A DNA stretch of 64,000 nt, taken from Vibrio taketomensis. Its GTDB lineage: Bacteria > Pseudomonadota > Gammaproteobacteria > Enterobacterales > Vibrionaceae. Location of the stretch: contig NZ_AP019649.1 of assembly GCF_009938165.1 (NCBI RefSeq), forward strand, positions 682,001 through 746,000, in the 5' to 3' direction. Position numbers and translations under genes: made by a program. Of this stretch, positions 1-10,019 are shown piece after piece. Positions within the stretch are counted from its first letter, which is position 1; each line of letters starts with the position of its first letter. Below the pieces are notes generated by a model, which saw only the letters and a program-made list of their open reading frames with translations, had not been told where the DNA came from and ran no database searches.

Positions 1-1
1 C

Positions 2-1351
2 ACTCGTGCTGGTGACCGTTCTCGTCGTGATGATGACCGTTATCTGTTCCTTGAAGCGATTCTTTCTGCGCAGCAAACGCTGTATATCAGTTACGTTGGT
101 CGTTCGATTCAAGACAACACTGAGCGTGTGCCATCGGTGCTGGTCTCTGAACTGATGGAGTACTGCCACCAAAATTATTGTCTAGCGGGTGATGAAGCGG
201 GCAGTGTGGATGAGAGTGGCGATAAGCTGATTGCCCATCTTCATCAGCACCATACTATGGTGCCATTTAGCTCGGCTGCATTTAGCCACACTGAGAGCAA
301 TTTAGTTGGGGCAAGTTACGCCAAAGAGTGGCTGCCAGCGGCGAACCGTTTAGGTCAGCGCAGTGGTGAGTTTAATCGCCAATTGAGCGAGTATTTACTC
401 GATGCCACCTACCCACTAGAGCTTGATTTGGTTGAGCTGCAACGGTTTTGGCGTTTACCGGTACAGTATTTCTTTAATCGTCGCCTGAAAGTGGTGTTTG
501 AACCGCCGCTACCTATCATGCCGGATGATGAGCCATTTGTACTTAATGGCTTAGAAAGCTATCAAATGCGTGATGAGTTGCTGCATAACTTGCTTAAAAA
601 CCAAGCCGCACCAGAGCTAGTGGTCGAAGCATTCGTCGCTCAGCAGCGTGCTCAAGGTAAGCTGCCGGTTGCCGCTTTTGGTGAGATTGAGTTTGAAACC
701 AACCGCGTGCAAGCTGAGCAGATGTTGGAAAAATTGAGTTTTGTTTCCAATGCGCCAAGTGATGACATCGAAATCAACCTCAGCCTGAATGTGCTTGGCG
801 ATGATAAGTTGATTTATTTGCAAGGTTGGCTGACGCAAAATTATCAATCCGGTTTGGTGCGTTATCGCAGCGGTAAAATTCGTTCTCAAGACTATTTAAG
901 TGCTTGGATCGATCATTTAGCGATGTCGGCGATGGGGACGGCTAAGCGCACGCATATGCTTGGCTATGATCGTAAAGAAGGTGTTGTGCATCTGATTTAC
1001 CCACCGATTGATGATCCTCAACATGCGAAAAGCTTGTTGTCAGAATTGGTTCGCCTGTTTTATAAGGGCATGACAAAGCCATTGGCGTATTTCCCGAAAA
1101 CATCATTAGCAGCGATCGAAGCAGGCTTTAGCCGCAGTGGTGAGTGGGTCGATGATGAAGACAAATCACTGAAGAAAATGGCGGATGCGTTTAATGACAG
1201 TTTTATCGCTCAAGGTGAAGGTAAAGACACGTATATTTCACGAATTTGGCCACAATGGAACGATGAGTTAGCGCAACAAGTTCGCAGCTTGGCCGCACTG
1301 GTGATACAGGCGCCAAGATTACACATGCGTGATGCGCAAGATAATGAGTAA
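2..1351 (+). CDS. recC: RecC, exodeoxyribonuclease V gamma subunit (C-terminal part)
   Basis: The frame is open from base 2, so the gene enters the window mid-way and only about 449 C-terminal residues are visible (the E. coli protein is about 1,120 residues). The first codons encode GDRSRRDDDRYLFLEAIL, a well conserved RecC segment; further on there is a RecC-typical FWRLPVQYFFNRRLKV stretch. RecC is the scaffold of the RecBCD helicase-nuclease, recognises Chi and contacts both motor subunits during double-strand break repair in the cytoplasm (family knowledge). recB and recD follow on the same strand. The stop is followed by a 287-base gap before recB. The usual enterobacterial ptrA gene between recC and recB is absent. 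Confidence 0.96.
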   Translation, partial: TRAGDRSRRDDDRYLFLEAILSAQQTLYISYVGRSIQDNTERVPSVLVSELMEYCHQNYCLAGDEAGSVDESGDKLIAHLHQHHTMVPFSSAAFSHTESNLVGASYAKEWLPAANRLGQRSGEFNRQLSEYLLDATYPLELDLVELQRFWRLPVQYFFNRRLKVVFEPPLPIMPDDEPFVLNGLESYQMRDELLHNLLKNQAAPELVVEAFVAQQRAQGKLPVAAFGEIEFETNRVQAEQMLEKLSFVSNAPSDDIEINLSLNVLGDDKLIYLQGWLTQNYQSGLVRYRSGKIRSQDYLSAWIDHLAMSAMGTAKRTHMLGYDRKEGVVHLIYPPIDDPQHAKSLLSELVRLFYKGMTKPLAYFPKTSLAAIEAGFSRSGEWVDDEDKSLKKMADAFNDSFIAQGEGKDTYISRIWPQWNDELAQQVRSLAALVIQAPRLHMRDAQDNE

Positions 1352-1638
1352 GGGAAGTAAAGGAAATAAGTGGCCGCCAGTAAATCATTATTTTGTGTAG
1401 GGCGTTCGCTGTACGGCCACAGGTCAGAGGGACCATGATTCGGTTGGTTAGATGATCCGTTTCGATCACTTAACGCGTGGCACGGATATTATGTATTTAG
1501 TCACTAGGGTTCTGTGAGTAGGGTCTCATTGCGGGGAATGCACGCCCAAAAGCAGCATTATTATTCTATTTTTGTGCTCAGCTCACAGTTAGTTGTTGGA
1601 TTTGCTGAGATTTAAGGTTAAATAAAGGTTTGATTTAT
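1352..1638 (+). other. recC-recB intergenic spacer
   Basis: This spacer holds no convincing gene. One arm GTGGCCG at 1370-1376 can pair with CGGCCAC at 1414-1420 around a 37-base loop. AAAGG at about 1625-1628 is the likely Shine-Dalgarno sequence for recB. Nothing else was recognised. Confidence 0.5.
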
Positions 1639-4600
1639 ATGACATCTTCGTCAGTTGTCACACCATTGGAAACCATGACGTTTCCACTGCATGGTGCCAG
1701 ATTAATAGAAGCATCTGCCGGTACAGGTAAAACTTTTACCATTGCTGGCCTATATTTACGTCTGTTACTTGGCCATGGCAGTGAAAGTTCTCGTCATCAA
1801 GTGCTACTTACTGTCGATCAAATTCTGGTGGTGACTTTTACTGAAGCGGCGACCGCGGAGCTGCGTGATCGTATTCGAGCTCGTATTCACGATGCACGCA
1901 TCGCTTTTGCTCGTGGTGAAAGCAACGATCCGGTGATCCAACCTTTACTTACAGAAATTCGTGACCATCAACAGGCGGCTTCGATTCTGCTGCAAGCAGA
2001 ACGTCAAATGGACGAAGCGGCGGTCTATACCATTCATGGTTTTTGTCAGCGCATGCTGACGCAAAATGCGTTTGAATCGGGCAGCCGCTTTGACAATGAA
2101 TTTGTCACCGATGAAAGTCATCTTAAAGCACAAATTGTGGCCGATTATTGGCGTCGTAATTTTTACCCATTACCGCTAAAACTGGCCGGTGAAGTGCGTT
2201 CTATTTGGGGTTCACCGGCGGCACTGCTTGGTGACATCTCAGGCTATTTGATCGGCGCACCGTTAAAGCTTTCTGTGAATGCTATGCAAGGTGATCTTGC
2301 TGCTCTGCATCAAACCAATCTTGAGCAAATAGACCAACTAAAAAAACAGTGGCTAGCAGGGCAAAAAGACTACCATGATCTTATTGCTAACTCCGGCATC
2401 AATAAACGTAGCTACAGCGCCAAATCATTGCCTGCTTGGCTTGCGGCAGTGGACGAATGGGCGAGCAGTGAAACCACAAGTTATGGCTACCCTGAGCAAT
2501 TGGAAAAGTTTGCGCAGAATGTGTTAATTGAGAAAACGGCTAAAGGTGAAGCGCCTCAGCATGCGGTATTTGCGGCGATTGAAGCTTTTCTCGCTGAGCC
2601 GGTGAGTTTGAAAGCACCATTACTGGCACATGCAATTGAGCATTGCCGTACGATGCTTGCTAAAGCTAAGCAACAAAAGCAGTGGCTATCGTTTGACGAT
2701 CTACTGACCAATTTATCGGCTGCGATCGATAACGATGAGGCAGGGCTGCTCGCCGAGCGGATTCGCACGCTGTATCCGGTGGCAATGATCGATGAATTCC
2801 AAGATACCGACCCACTGCAATACAGTATTTTTAGCCGTATTTATTTGCCGCATCCACAATGTGGTTTGTTTATGATCGGTGACCCGAAACAGGCGATTTA
2901 CGGTTTCCGCGGGGCAGACATCTTTACCTACATCAAAGCACGTAATCAGGTTTCGTCGCACTTTACCCTTGGCACCAACTGGCGCTCAAGTGCAGATATG
3001 GTTGCCGCAGTGAACCAAGTGTTTGAGCTACCAGACAGTGCCTTTATTTATGATCAAGACATTCCTTTTATCCCCGTTGCCCCAAGCCCTAATGCCGAGC
3101 AGCGCAGTTGGCAATTGAATGGCATTAAACAACCTGCGCTGACTTACTGGCTGCAAGAAGCCCAAGACAAACCGTTGGCAAAAGGTGAATACCTTGAGGC
3201 GATGGCAAAGGCGACCGCCGATCAGATTCAAACCATTTTAACGGCGGCGCAGCAAGGTCAGGCGTGTTTTACTAGCGGTAAAGGTAGCGATGCCATTAAA
3301 GCTGGCGACATTGCGGTGTTGGTGCGCACCGGTAGTGAAGGCCGAATGATCAAACAAGCGCTGTCAAAGCAGGGCATTGCCAGTGTCTATCTCTCTAGCC
3401 GTGATAGCGTGTTTAGCGCCGCGATTGCCCAAGATGTGCAACGCTTATTGCAAGCCGTGCTGACGCCGGAAAATGATCGTGCCTTGCGCGCCAGTTTAGC
3501 CTCTGAGTTGTTTGCTCTCGATGCCGGCAGTTTGGATGCGCTGAATAACGATGAAAGCGTGTGGGAAAATGCGGTTAACGAGTTTAAAGAGTACCGTAAA
3601 CTTTGGTTGCAACGAGGTGTGCTGCCAATGCTGCGAGCGGTGATGAGTAAGCGCCATATTGCTGAGCGATTACTGGAAGAAGAAAATGGCGAGCGCCATC
3701 TGACCGATTTGATGCATCTAGGTGAGCTATTGCAACAAGCCAGTGGTGAATTAGATAGTGACCATGGTTTATTGCGCTGGTTAGCGCAAGCGATCAGTGA
3801 TGCACAACATGGTTTAGGTGGTAGTGACGATCAAATCCAGCGTCTCGAGTCAGAACGCAATTTGGTGCAGATTGTTACGATTCACAAATCCAAAGGTCTG
3901 GAATACGAGTTGGTATTTTTGCCGTTTGTGCTTAGCTATCGAGAAGCGAGTGAAGCGAAATACTACGATGCTCAAAATGATCAAACTATTTTAGATATCA
4001 CCAAAAATGATGCGGCATTGGCACAAGCAGACAAAGAACGTCTGGCGGAAGACTTACGCTTAATCTATGTTGCCTTAACTCGTGCGGTGTATGGTTGTTT
4101 TATTGGTGCCGCGCCGCTGCGCAATGGACGCTCAACCAAAGAACCAACGGGTGTGCATCACAGTGCGATTGGTTATCTGCTGCAAAATGGTCAAGAGGGC
4201 AGCATTAGCGATCTTACCAATGCGATTACTCGACAAGCCAATGGCTTGGAGTGTGTGGTACTTAGTGATCTTCCGCCCTCTTATGATGAGCCATTTGTTG
4301 CTAATGAGGTGCAAGCCAATACGCTTTATGCACGAGAGCTTGAGCAAGAGATAGATCGCAGTTGGCGTATCACCAGTTATTCCGGTTTAGTTAAGCAAGG
4401 CTCTCATCATTCGGCTGATGATGATTTACTGCGTCTGGATGTCGACTCATCCCAAGAGCAAGATGAGCAAGAGCTCGTTGAGCCAGAGCGCTCTATCTTT
4501 ACCTTCCCACGCGGCGCACGCCCGGGTACGTTTTTGCATAGCTTATTTGAAGAAGTGGAGTTCACTGAACCTGCCAATAGCGAAGCTAACCAACAGGTGA

Positions 4601-5253
4601 TTTTAAGCTTGATGGAAAGCGAGCAACTTGAGCTCGAGTGGCTACCAATCTTGCAGCAGTTAGTTGATACTGTTTTAGCAACGCCGCTTGATGGTAAAGA
4701 ACTCAGACTCAATCAAAAAACGGCAGCTCAGCGCTTGGTGGAAATGGAGTTTTTACTGCCAATTGAAGTGCTTGCTGCTGCTGAGCTTAATCGAGTGATC
4801 CAGCGCAACGACACACTTTCGGCTAAAGCGGGCGATCTTGGTTTTCACACTGTGCAGGGCATGCTCAAAGGTTTTATCGACTTGGTGTTTGAGCATCAGG
4901 GAAAATACTATGTGCTGGACTGGAAATCGAATCATCTTGGTGATGAGATTCATGATTATCATGGTGATGCGCTGCGCCAAGCAATGGCTGACCATCGTTA
5001 TGATCTGCAATATCAAATCTATGCTTTAGCACTGCACCGTTTTCTGCGTAGTCGTGTGGCTAATTACGATTACCAACAGCACTTTGGTGGGGTTTATTAC
5101 TTGTTCTTGCGTGGCATGGATGGGGAAGGACAACACGGCATTTTCTCCGCCAAACCAAGTTTGCAATTTTTAACCGAATTAGACCTATTGATTGATGGCG
5201 AGCCGATTGAAGTTCGCGGTAATTCAGCAGGACAGATGGCACTAGATCTATGA
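1639..5253 (+). CDS. recB: RecB, exodeoxyribonuclease V beta subunit
   Basis: RecB is the 3'-5' helicase and only nuclease of RecBCD and loads RecA after Chi. All UvrD-type helicase motifs are visible: Walker A ASAGTGKT near residue 26, VTFTEAATAELRDR, Walker B IDEFQDTDPLQ, GDPKQAIYGFRGAD, TIHKSKGLEYELVF and YVALTRA. The C-terminal nuclease domain shows GFIDLVF (Asp about 1081) and VLDWKSN (Asp about 1094 and the following Lys), then YDLQYQIYALAL. ATG at 1639 gives 1,204 residues, close to the family length; an in-frame TTG lies three codons upstream at 1630. The stop overlaps the recD start by four bases (ATGA), indicating translational coupling. Confidence 0.97.
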   Translation: MTSSSVVTPLETMTFPLHGARLIEASAGTGKTFTIAGLYLRLLLGHGSESSRHQVLLTVDQILVVTFTEAATAELRDRIRARIHDARIAFARGESNDPVIQPLLTEIRDHQQAASILLQAERQMDEAAVYTIHGFCQRMLTQNAFESGSRFDNEFVTDESHLKAQIVADYWRRNFYPLPLKLAGEVRSIWGSPAALLGDISGYLIGAPLKLSVNAMQGDLAALHQTNLEQIDQLKKQWLAGQKDYHDLIANSGINKRSYSAKSLPAWLAAVDEWASSETTSYGYPEQLEKFAQNVLIEKTAKGEAPQHAVFAAIEAFLAEPVSLKAPLLAHAIEHCRTMLAKAKQQKQWLSFDDLLTNLSAAIDNDEAGLLAERIRTLYPVAMIDEFQDTDPLQYSIFSRIYLPHPQCGLFMIGDPKQAIYGFRGADIFTYIKARNQVSSHFTLGTNWRSSADMVAAVNQVFELPDSAFIYDQDIPFIPVAPSPNAEQRSWQLNGIKQPALTYWLQEAQDKPLAKGEYLEAMAKATADQIQTILTAAQQGQACFTSGKGSDAIKAGDIAVLVRTGSEGRMIKQALSKQGIASVYLSSRDSVFSAAIAQDVQRLLQAVLTPENDRALRASLASELFALDAGSLDALNNDESVWENAVNEFKEYRKLWLQRGVLPMLRAVMSKRHIAERLLEEENGERHLTDLMHLGELLQQASGELDSDHGLLRWLAQAISDAQHGLGGSDDQIQRLESERNLVQIVTIHKSKGLEYELVFLPFVLSYREASEAKYYDAQNDQTILDITKNDAALAQADKERLAEDLRLIYVALTRAVYGCFIGAAPLRNGRSTKEPTGVHHSAIGYLLQNGQEGSISDLTNAITRQANGLECVVLSDLPPSYDEPFVANEVQANTLYARELEQEIDRSWRITSYSGLVKQGSHHSADDDLLRLDVDSSQEQDEQELVEPERSIFTFPRGARPGTFLHSLFEEVEFTEPANSEANQQVILSLMESEQLELEWLPILQQLVDTVLATPLDGKELRLNQKTAAQRLVEMEFLLPIEVLAAAELNRVIQRNDTLSAKAGDLGFHTVQGMLKGFIDLVFEHQGKYYVLDWKSNHLGDEIHDYHGDALRQAMADHRYDLQYQIYALALHRFLRSRVANYDYQQHFGGVYYLFLRGMDGEGQHGIFSAKPSLQFLTELDLLIDGEPIEVRGNSAGQMALDL

Positions 5254-7424
5254 ATCATGTAACCAACCCTTTGTTATCACCAGCCCAACAGGCTAATGCA
5301 CCATTATTGGCTACTTTACAGCGTTTGGCGCAAAAAGGATCGCTACGTCAGTTAGATTACCAGCTGGCTCGGTTTATGTTCAGTAAATCGCACAGCGATG
5401 AAATTGCTTTTATCGCTGGCGTGGTGAGTAGCGAACTGGGCAAAGGGCATATTTGTTTGCCACTGTTTGATGCACAGATGCAACCGACGGACATAGCCGC
5501 CAAACTGGGTTTGTACGGCGAAGCTGCTCTGGATCTGAATCAGCGCTTGCTGGCGATTAATTGGTCACAAATATTGCTTGAGTCAGCTTGGGTCGCTAAA
5601 CCAAGTAGTGAGCCACTATTGGCCATGCCATTAGTGTTTGATGGTGCTCGTATCTATTTGCATCGTTACTGGCACTACGAAGTGACGCTTGCGGAGCGTT
5701 TAGCGAGCTTTGGGACACCGATGATCCTAAAGCCTAATGATGTACAAAAGCTTGCCCAATTGCTCGATCACTTATTTGCTCGCAGCTATCAATATTTGTT
5801 TGCTGCACTTGCCACTGCTGCCGAGCAAACGGGTTTTAATCAGGTGCTGCGCCAACAATTGGTGTGCGACCATTTAGATGTGGTGGATGACAGTCAACTT
5901 GATTGGCCTGCGATTGACCAACTGCTTTTACAAGCAAAGCGTGCTGATCAGCTTGCTCCTCTTGAGCAGTTAGTGCCACAAGCCGTGTGTGTAAACTGGC
6001 AAAAAGTGGCGGCAGCGATTGCGCTAACTAAGCGTTTTGCGGTGATTTCTGGCGGCCCAGGTACCGGTAAAACCACCACGGTAACCAAATTGCTGGCGGC
6101 CCTGATTGAGCAAGCGCAAAGCATCGAAGGTGATAATGGCCGAGTGCCTACCATTAAGTTGGTGGCACCAACGGGTAAAGCAGCGGCACGTCTAACCGAG
6201 TCAATTGGTAAAGCGGTGGCAGAGTTGCCAGTAAGCCCTGAGCTTAAAGCGGCGATTCCAACTGAATCGAGTACCTTGCATCGCCTACTTGGTGCTATTC
6301 CTAATAGCGTTGAGTTTCGTCATAGTCGCACCAATCCGCTGCATTTGGATATTCTGGTGGTCGATGAAGCGTCGATGGTCGATCTCTCAATGATGTATAA
6401 GCTGGTGGATGCACTACCTAAACATGCACGTCTAATCCTGCTTGGCGATAAAGATCAGTTAGCCTCGGTAGAGGCTGGGGCGGTGCTGGGAGACATCTGC
6501 TCATTCCATCAATATGGTTATAGCCAAACCCAAGGCGAGCTTATTGCGCAGTTATCGGGTTATCGCACGTTGGCGCAAAGCGAGCAAAAAGGCAGCCAAG
6601 TAGGTGACAGCTTATGTATGCTGCAAAAGAGTTATCGCTTTGATGCGCGTTCAGGTATCGGTCAGCTCGCGAAAGCGGTCAATGCAGGTTCGAGCTTTAA
6701 CTATGATGCCGTTTGGCAGCGTAATTTTGCTGATATTGAGCAATATCCATTGGATATGCAGCACTACAATCAACTGATTCAAACTATGGTAGTGGAGTAT
6801 AGCGGTTATCTAAAACGTATTCGCCAGCGTCAGTTAGATTCGGCAACTGAACAATTAGAATCGGTGACGCAACTTGCCAAGGCAGGTTTGGATGCATTTG
6901 CTCGCTGTCGTTTGTTGTGTGCGATCCGTGAGGGTGATTTTGGTGTGGCGGGCTTAAACCTGCGCATTGAGCGGGCTTTAGTCGCGCGTAAGTTAGTGCA
7001 AACTCAGGATGAGCTTTGGTACCACGGTAGGCCAGTAATGATCACGCGTAACGATCATGCGTTGGGTTTATATAATGGTGATATCGGCATCTGTATTTGG
7101 GATGATTCACTGCAAGAGCCACGCTTAAAAGTGTTTTTTGAACTGCCAGATGGTAGCGTGAAATCAGTGCTACCAAGCCGTGTGCCAGAACATGAAACCG
7201 CCTATGCGATGACAATACATAAATCTCAGGGGAGTGAGTTTGAGTTTACACTGATGATTTTGCCAAAAGAGTACAGTCCGATTTTAACCCGCGAGCTGAT
7301 TTACACGGGTATTACTCGTGCCAAAAAGCGTTTGGCCATGTATGTACAACCGGATGTGGTCAAGCGTGGCATTAAGGTTATGACAGAACGTGCCAGTGGT
7401 TTAGTTGAGCGTATGAAAGCATGA
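5250..7424 (+). CDS. recD: RecD, exodeoxyribonuclease V alpha subunit
   Basis: RecD is the fast 5'-3' helicase of RecBCD. Visible motifs: Walker A GGPGTGKTTTV near residue 268, VVDEASMVDLSMM near 370, LLGDKDQLASVEAGAVLGD, and the C-terminal YAMTIHKSQGSEFE near 653 followed by IYTGITRAKKRL. At 724 residues it is longer than the E. coli protein (608); the extra length lies around 190-230 and in the linker between the two RecA-like folds (about 400-560). The ATGA overlap with recB couples translation. No strong terminator follows; a short GGGAAG/CTTCCC inverted repeat lies at about 7434-7449. Confidence 0.96.
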   Translation: MNHVTNPLLSPAQQANAPLLATLQRLAQKGSLRQLDYQLARFMFSKSHSDEIAFIAGVVSSELGKGHICLPLFDAQMQPTDIAAKLGLYGEAALDLNQRLLAINWSQILLESAWVAKPSSEPLLAMPLVFDGARIYLHRYWHYEVTLAERLASFGTPMILKPNDVQKLAQLLDHLFARSYQYLFAALATAAEQTGFNQVLRQQLVCDHLDVVDDSQLDWPAIDQLLLQAKRADQLAPLEQLVPQAVCVNWQKVAAAIALTKRFAVISGGPGTGKTTTVTKLLAALIEQAQSIEGDNGRVPTIKLVAPTGKAAARLTESIGKAVAELPVSPELKAAIPTESSTLHRLLGAIPNSVEFRHSRTNPLHLDILVVDEASMVDLSMMYKLVDALPKHARLILLGDKDQLASVEAGAVLGDICSFHQYGYSQTQGELIAQLSGYRTLAQSEQKGSQVGDSLCMLQKSYRFDARSGIGQLAKAVNAGSSFNYDAVWQRNFADIEQYPLDMQHYNQLIQTMVVEYSGYLKRIRQRQLDSATEQLESVTQLAKAGLDAFARCRLLCAIREGDFGVAGLNLRIERALVARKLVQTQDELWYHGRPVMITRNDHALGLYNGDIGICIWDDSLQEPRLKVFFELPDGSVKSVLPSRVPEHETAYAMTIHKSQGSEFEFTLMILPKEYSPILTRELIYTGITRAKKRLAMYVQPDVVKRGIKVMTERASGLVERMKA

Positions 7425-7567
7425 AAAAAAGGGGGGAAGACCTTCCCTGGTTTATCTGTCTAGCTTGAAATCGCTGCGTTTATTTGGATAAACGTCAATA
7501 CAAGTAATTTCAAGTTATGTCGGTAGTCTTAGCCTTCCTTGGGCTTCGCCAGCAAGCAAAGGCGAAA

Positions 7568-7747
7568 TTAGTTAAATACAGTGGTAAACGAAATATTGCG
7601 AATTTTGTATTCTACTTGGTAACTCAGCATGATGTTCTTAAGGCTATCGTTGACCGGAAACACACAGTGAACATTGAGATCGGTCAGTAGTTCGTTTTCT
7701 GCCATATCCCAGAAGCTTTGCAGCGAGTTACAAATGATGGTTCTCAT
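7568..7747 (-). CDS. Small hypothetical protein, 59 aa
   Basis: An ATG at 7745-7747 on the minus strand opens a frame of 59 codons ending at 7568. The product is hydrophilic with mixed charge and no signal peptide, membrane segment or recognised domain; it starts MRTIICNSLQSFWDMAEN. The frame stays open for 12 codons upstream of the ATG but offers no better start, and no clear Shine-Dalgarno sequence precedes it. It sits alone between convergent recD and argA. I believe it may be a real small gene because the sequence looks protein-like, but this rests on composition only. Confidence 0.4.
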   Translation of the reverse strand: MRTIICNSLQSFWDMAENELLTDLNVHCVFPVNDSLKNIMLSYQVEYKIRNISFTTVFN

Positions 7748-7903
7748 GACGTTTGTTTGCTCATAGTTGATGTTGTTATCGACCTAAAGCAATCCATGCG
7801 TCTAGCGGAGCTAGAATATGTGAATCCTGTTTCACAATTTTGAAATCGAGTGAATAATATACAACTTATGTTATGAAATAAAGCGCATTTTTGATTCTGT
7901 GTA

Positions 7904-7945
7904 AAAAACTCCCGAACGATGGATTCATGATTCGGGAGTTTTGCT
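7904..7945 (-). terminator. Rho-independent terminator of argA (usable on both strands)
   Basis: The perfect stem CTCCCGAA (7909-7916) / TTCGGGAG (7931-7938) is flanked by an A-run on the left and a T-run on the right, so it can stop transcription leaving argA on the minus strand and also from the other side. Confidence 0.85.
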
Positions 7946-7957
7946 TTTCAGCTGGGT

Positions 7958-9295
7958 TTAGCAAGCAATCGCAAGGACTTTAGAGTTACGTTGGTAGTTG
8001 TAGAGATTCTTTTTCTGGGTTGGTAATGAATCAACCCCAACTTCACTGAACCCTTGCTCGCGGAACCAATGCAAACTGTGAGTGGTCAAGACAAAAAGCT
8101 GCTCAATACCCTGCTGACGACATTGTTGACGCATATGATTGAGCAAGACTAGGCCACGATTGCCATCACGATATTCTTGATGAATCGCCACGCACGCCAT
8201 TTCTGCCATGCTTTCGTCCAAGTATGGATACAGAGCCGCGCAGCCGATAATCAAACCATCTTTTTCGATAATAGTGAATTGATGAACCTCACGTTCAAGC
8301 TGTTCACGAGAGCGACGCACGAGTATGCCTTGCTCTTCAAGTGGACGAATCAAATCCAAAATACCACCAATATCGTCAATCTTGGCCAGACGTACACGCT
8401 CTGAACTGGCGTAAACCACTTGTGTACCGATACCATCGACCGAGAACAGCTCTTGGATTAAAGCGCCATCGACTTTGTAGCTGACTAAGTGACTACGTGG
8501 TACACCAGCGCGGCAAGCGGTAATTGCTGCGCGCAGAAAACGCAGCGAGCCAGAAGAGTTGTCACTTGATTGATCTACGTCTTGCTCAAGCTTCTGTAAA
8601 ATCGCTTCGGCTTCACGAGGAACCAGTTCAGCGATAACGCCGCCACGCTCATCCAAAATGCCTTGCTCAGAACAAAAGCCAATCAGTTTGTCGGCATTGA
8701 GACGAATGGCTAGTTGCGTTGCGACTTCTTCTGAAAGTAGGTTAAAACTCTCGCCAGTCACTGAGCTCGCGATAGGGCCCAGTAGCACAATTGAACCTTG
8801 ATCCAGCATGCGGTTGATGCCTTCAATATTGATCCGGCGAATTTTACCGCTATGACAATAATCGACTCCGTCATCGACACCAAGCGGTTGAGCAATAACG
8901 AAATTACCGCTAACTACATTGAGTTGTGTACCCGCCATCGGCGTATTGTTGAGGCTCATTGAAAGTTGGGCTGTAATCGCTAATTGCAGTTGTCCTGCCG
9001 CTTGCATAACTAGTGGTAATGATGCTGCGTCGGTAACCCTTACCCCTTTGTGATAGGCGTTGGTTACATTGTTCTTTGAGAGGATGTCGTTGATCTGTGG
9101 TCGAGCACCGTGCACCAATACAACCTTGACGCCCAGGCTATGTAACATGGCTAAATCACTGATAATATTTTTGAAATTATCATCAGCTACTGCTTCGCCA
9201 CCCAGCATGATCACCACCGTTTTCCCTCGGTGTGCGTTCACATAAGGCGTTGACTGACGAAATCCTTTTACGAGTGCTGTACTACGAATTTTCAC
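7958..9295 (-). CDS. argA: Amino-acid N-acetyltransferase (N-acetylglutamate synthase)
   Basis: ArgA transfers acetyl from acetyl-CoA to glutamate, the first step of arginine synthesis. The N-terminal amino-acid-kinase-like domain starts with [15 protein letters not shown] and carries [11 protein letters not shown]; the C-terminal GNAT acetyltransferase domain (from about residue 295) has the acetyl-CoA-binding region [15 protein letters not shown]. The length, 445 residues, matches the classical two-domain enzyme. The start is a GTG at 9293-9295, giving an N-terminus that aligns with E. coli ArgA; the Shine-Dalgarno sequence is weak. Two tandem ARG-box-like palindromes lie about 15-50 bases upstream, so ArgR repression by arginine is likely. 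The gene ends at a strong terminator. Confidence 0.96.
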   Translation of the reverse strand: MKIRSTALVKGFRQSTPYVNAHRGKTVVIMLGGEAVADDNFKNIISDLAMLHSLGVKVVLVHGARPQINDILSKNNVTNAYHKGVRVTDAASLPLVMQAAGQLQLAITAQLSMSLNNTPMAGTQLNVVSGNFVIAQPLGVDDGVDYCHSGKIRRINIEGINRMLDQGSIVLLGPIASSVTGESFNLLSEEVATQLAIRLNADKLIGFCSEQGILDERGGVIAELVPREAEAILQKLEQDVDQSSDNSSGSLRFLRAAITACRAGVPRSHLVSYKVDGALIQELFSVDGIGTQVVYASSERVRLAKIDDIGGILDLIRPLEEQGILVRRSREQLEREVHQFTIIEKDGLIIGCAALYPYLDESMAEMACVAIHQEYRDGNRGLVLLNHMRQQCRQQGIEQLFVLTTHSLHWFREQGFSEVGVDSLPTQKKNLYNYQRNSKVLAIAC

Positions 9296-9308
9296 AACGA
9301 ATCCATTT

Positions 9309-9347
9309 GGTGAATTAATATGTAATTATAATGCAAATTTATTCTTT
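9309..9347 (-). promoter_or_regulatory. Candidate double ArgR operator of argA
   Basis: Two imperfect ARG boxes are visible: TGAAT...ATGTA at 9311-9324 and TGCAA...ATTCT at 9332-9345. Their centres are exactly 21 bases apart, the spacing of the tandem 18-bp boxes with a 3-bp gap bound by the ArgR hexamer. They lie just upstream of the argA GTG. The assignment is inferred from pattern and gene function. Confidence 0.5.
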
Positions 9348-9485
9348 AATGAGCAAGCGATTTTTGGAATAAGTGTCGAAGAAACTATCGCTTAGTTTGT
9401 CGGCAAATTGAGTGCGTGTTATACAGCCTGAGTAGTCTACAGTTCGGTGGAGCTAAGGTGTATGAGCCTTACAGTGAAAGGAAAA

Positions 9486-9887
9486 ATGTCACAATCCCAA
9501 CCTTATTCAAAAAAAAGGAAAGGTTTAGAAGCGCTTGCTTGGTTGGGAGCGATAGTGACCACCTACTTTATTTTTCAGGGCTGTGTTTTATTGCATGAAA
9601 AGTATCAACGCTTTACGCATCCTAACTCATTGATCTACGGAGTGTGGATTGAACATGATGTCGCTTCCTATCAAGCTGAGCGTATTGTGATTAATGAACA
9701 TGGTGTGATCGTTAATGGCGGCGTAGTCGACACCGATTTTGAATTTGATGGCGATTACCTTGTCTATCAACATGGAACCCAAGAGCGTCGATTCAAATTC
9801 CAATATGAGAATTGGGACCAGATGACTCTGCAAACGCAATTTGGTTATAAACCTGTATTTATTAAGTCGAGTGTGGGTGGTTTGTAG
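9486..9887 (+). CDS. DUF2850-like membrane-anchored protein
   Basis: A 133-residue protein with a basic N-terminus (KKRKG), one transmembrane segment at about residues 17-36 (AWLGAIVTTYFIFQGCVLL) and a soluble beta-rich tail that begins YGVWIEHDVASYQAERIV. This layout matches the DUF2850 family, which I know only from Vibrionaceae; its function is unknown. ATG at 9486 was chosen because AAAGGA sits just upstream; in-frame alternatives are ATG 9462 and GTG 9447. It is divergent from argA and precedes mltA. Confidence 0.75.
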   Translation: MSQSQPYSKKRKGLEALAWLGAIVTTYFIFQGCVLLHEKYQRFTHPNSLIYGVWIEHDVASYQAERIVINEHGVIVNGGVVDTDFEFDGDYLVYQHGTQERRFKFQYENWDQMTLQTQFGYKPVFIKSSVGGL

Positions 9888-10019
9888 ATAAAATGCTCAG
9901 CTCAGATTAGTGAAGCTTGGTCTTACGCGTTATTTTGCCAACAATTCACTTTGATCAGATTGACTCTAGCATCTAGAGTTTGTCATGCTCGCAACATCTA
10001 CCTAAGTGACTTCAATATA

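Larger units (their letters stand above)
7425..7957. other. recD-argA convergent intergenic region
   Basis: This 533-base convergent region holds the possible 59-codon gene at 7568-7747 and the strong terminator at 7904-7945. I see no other gene, RNA or repeat in it. Confidence 0.5.

Noticed and set aside
4407..4712. 101-codon minus-strand frame inside recB
   Set aside because: Ser-rich shadow of the conserved RecB frame on the other strand.
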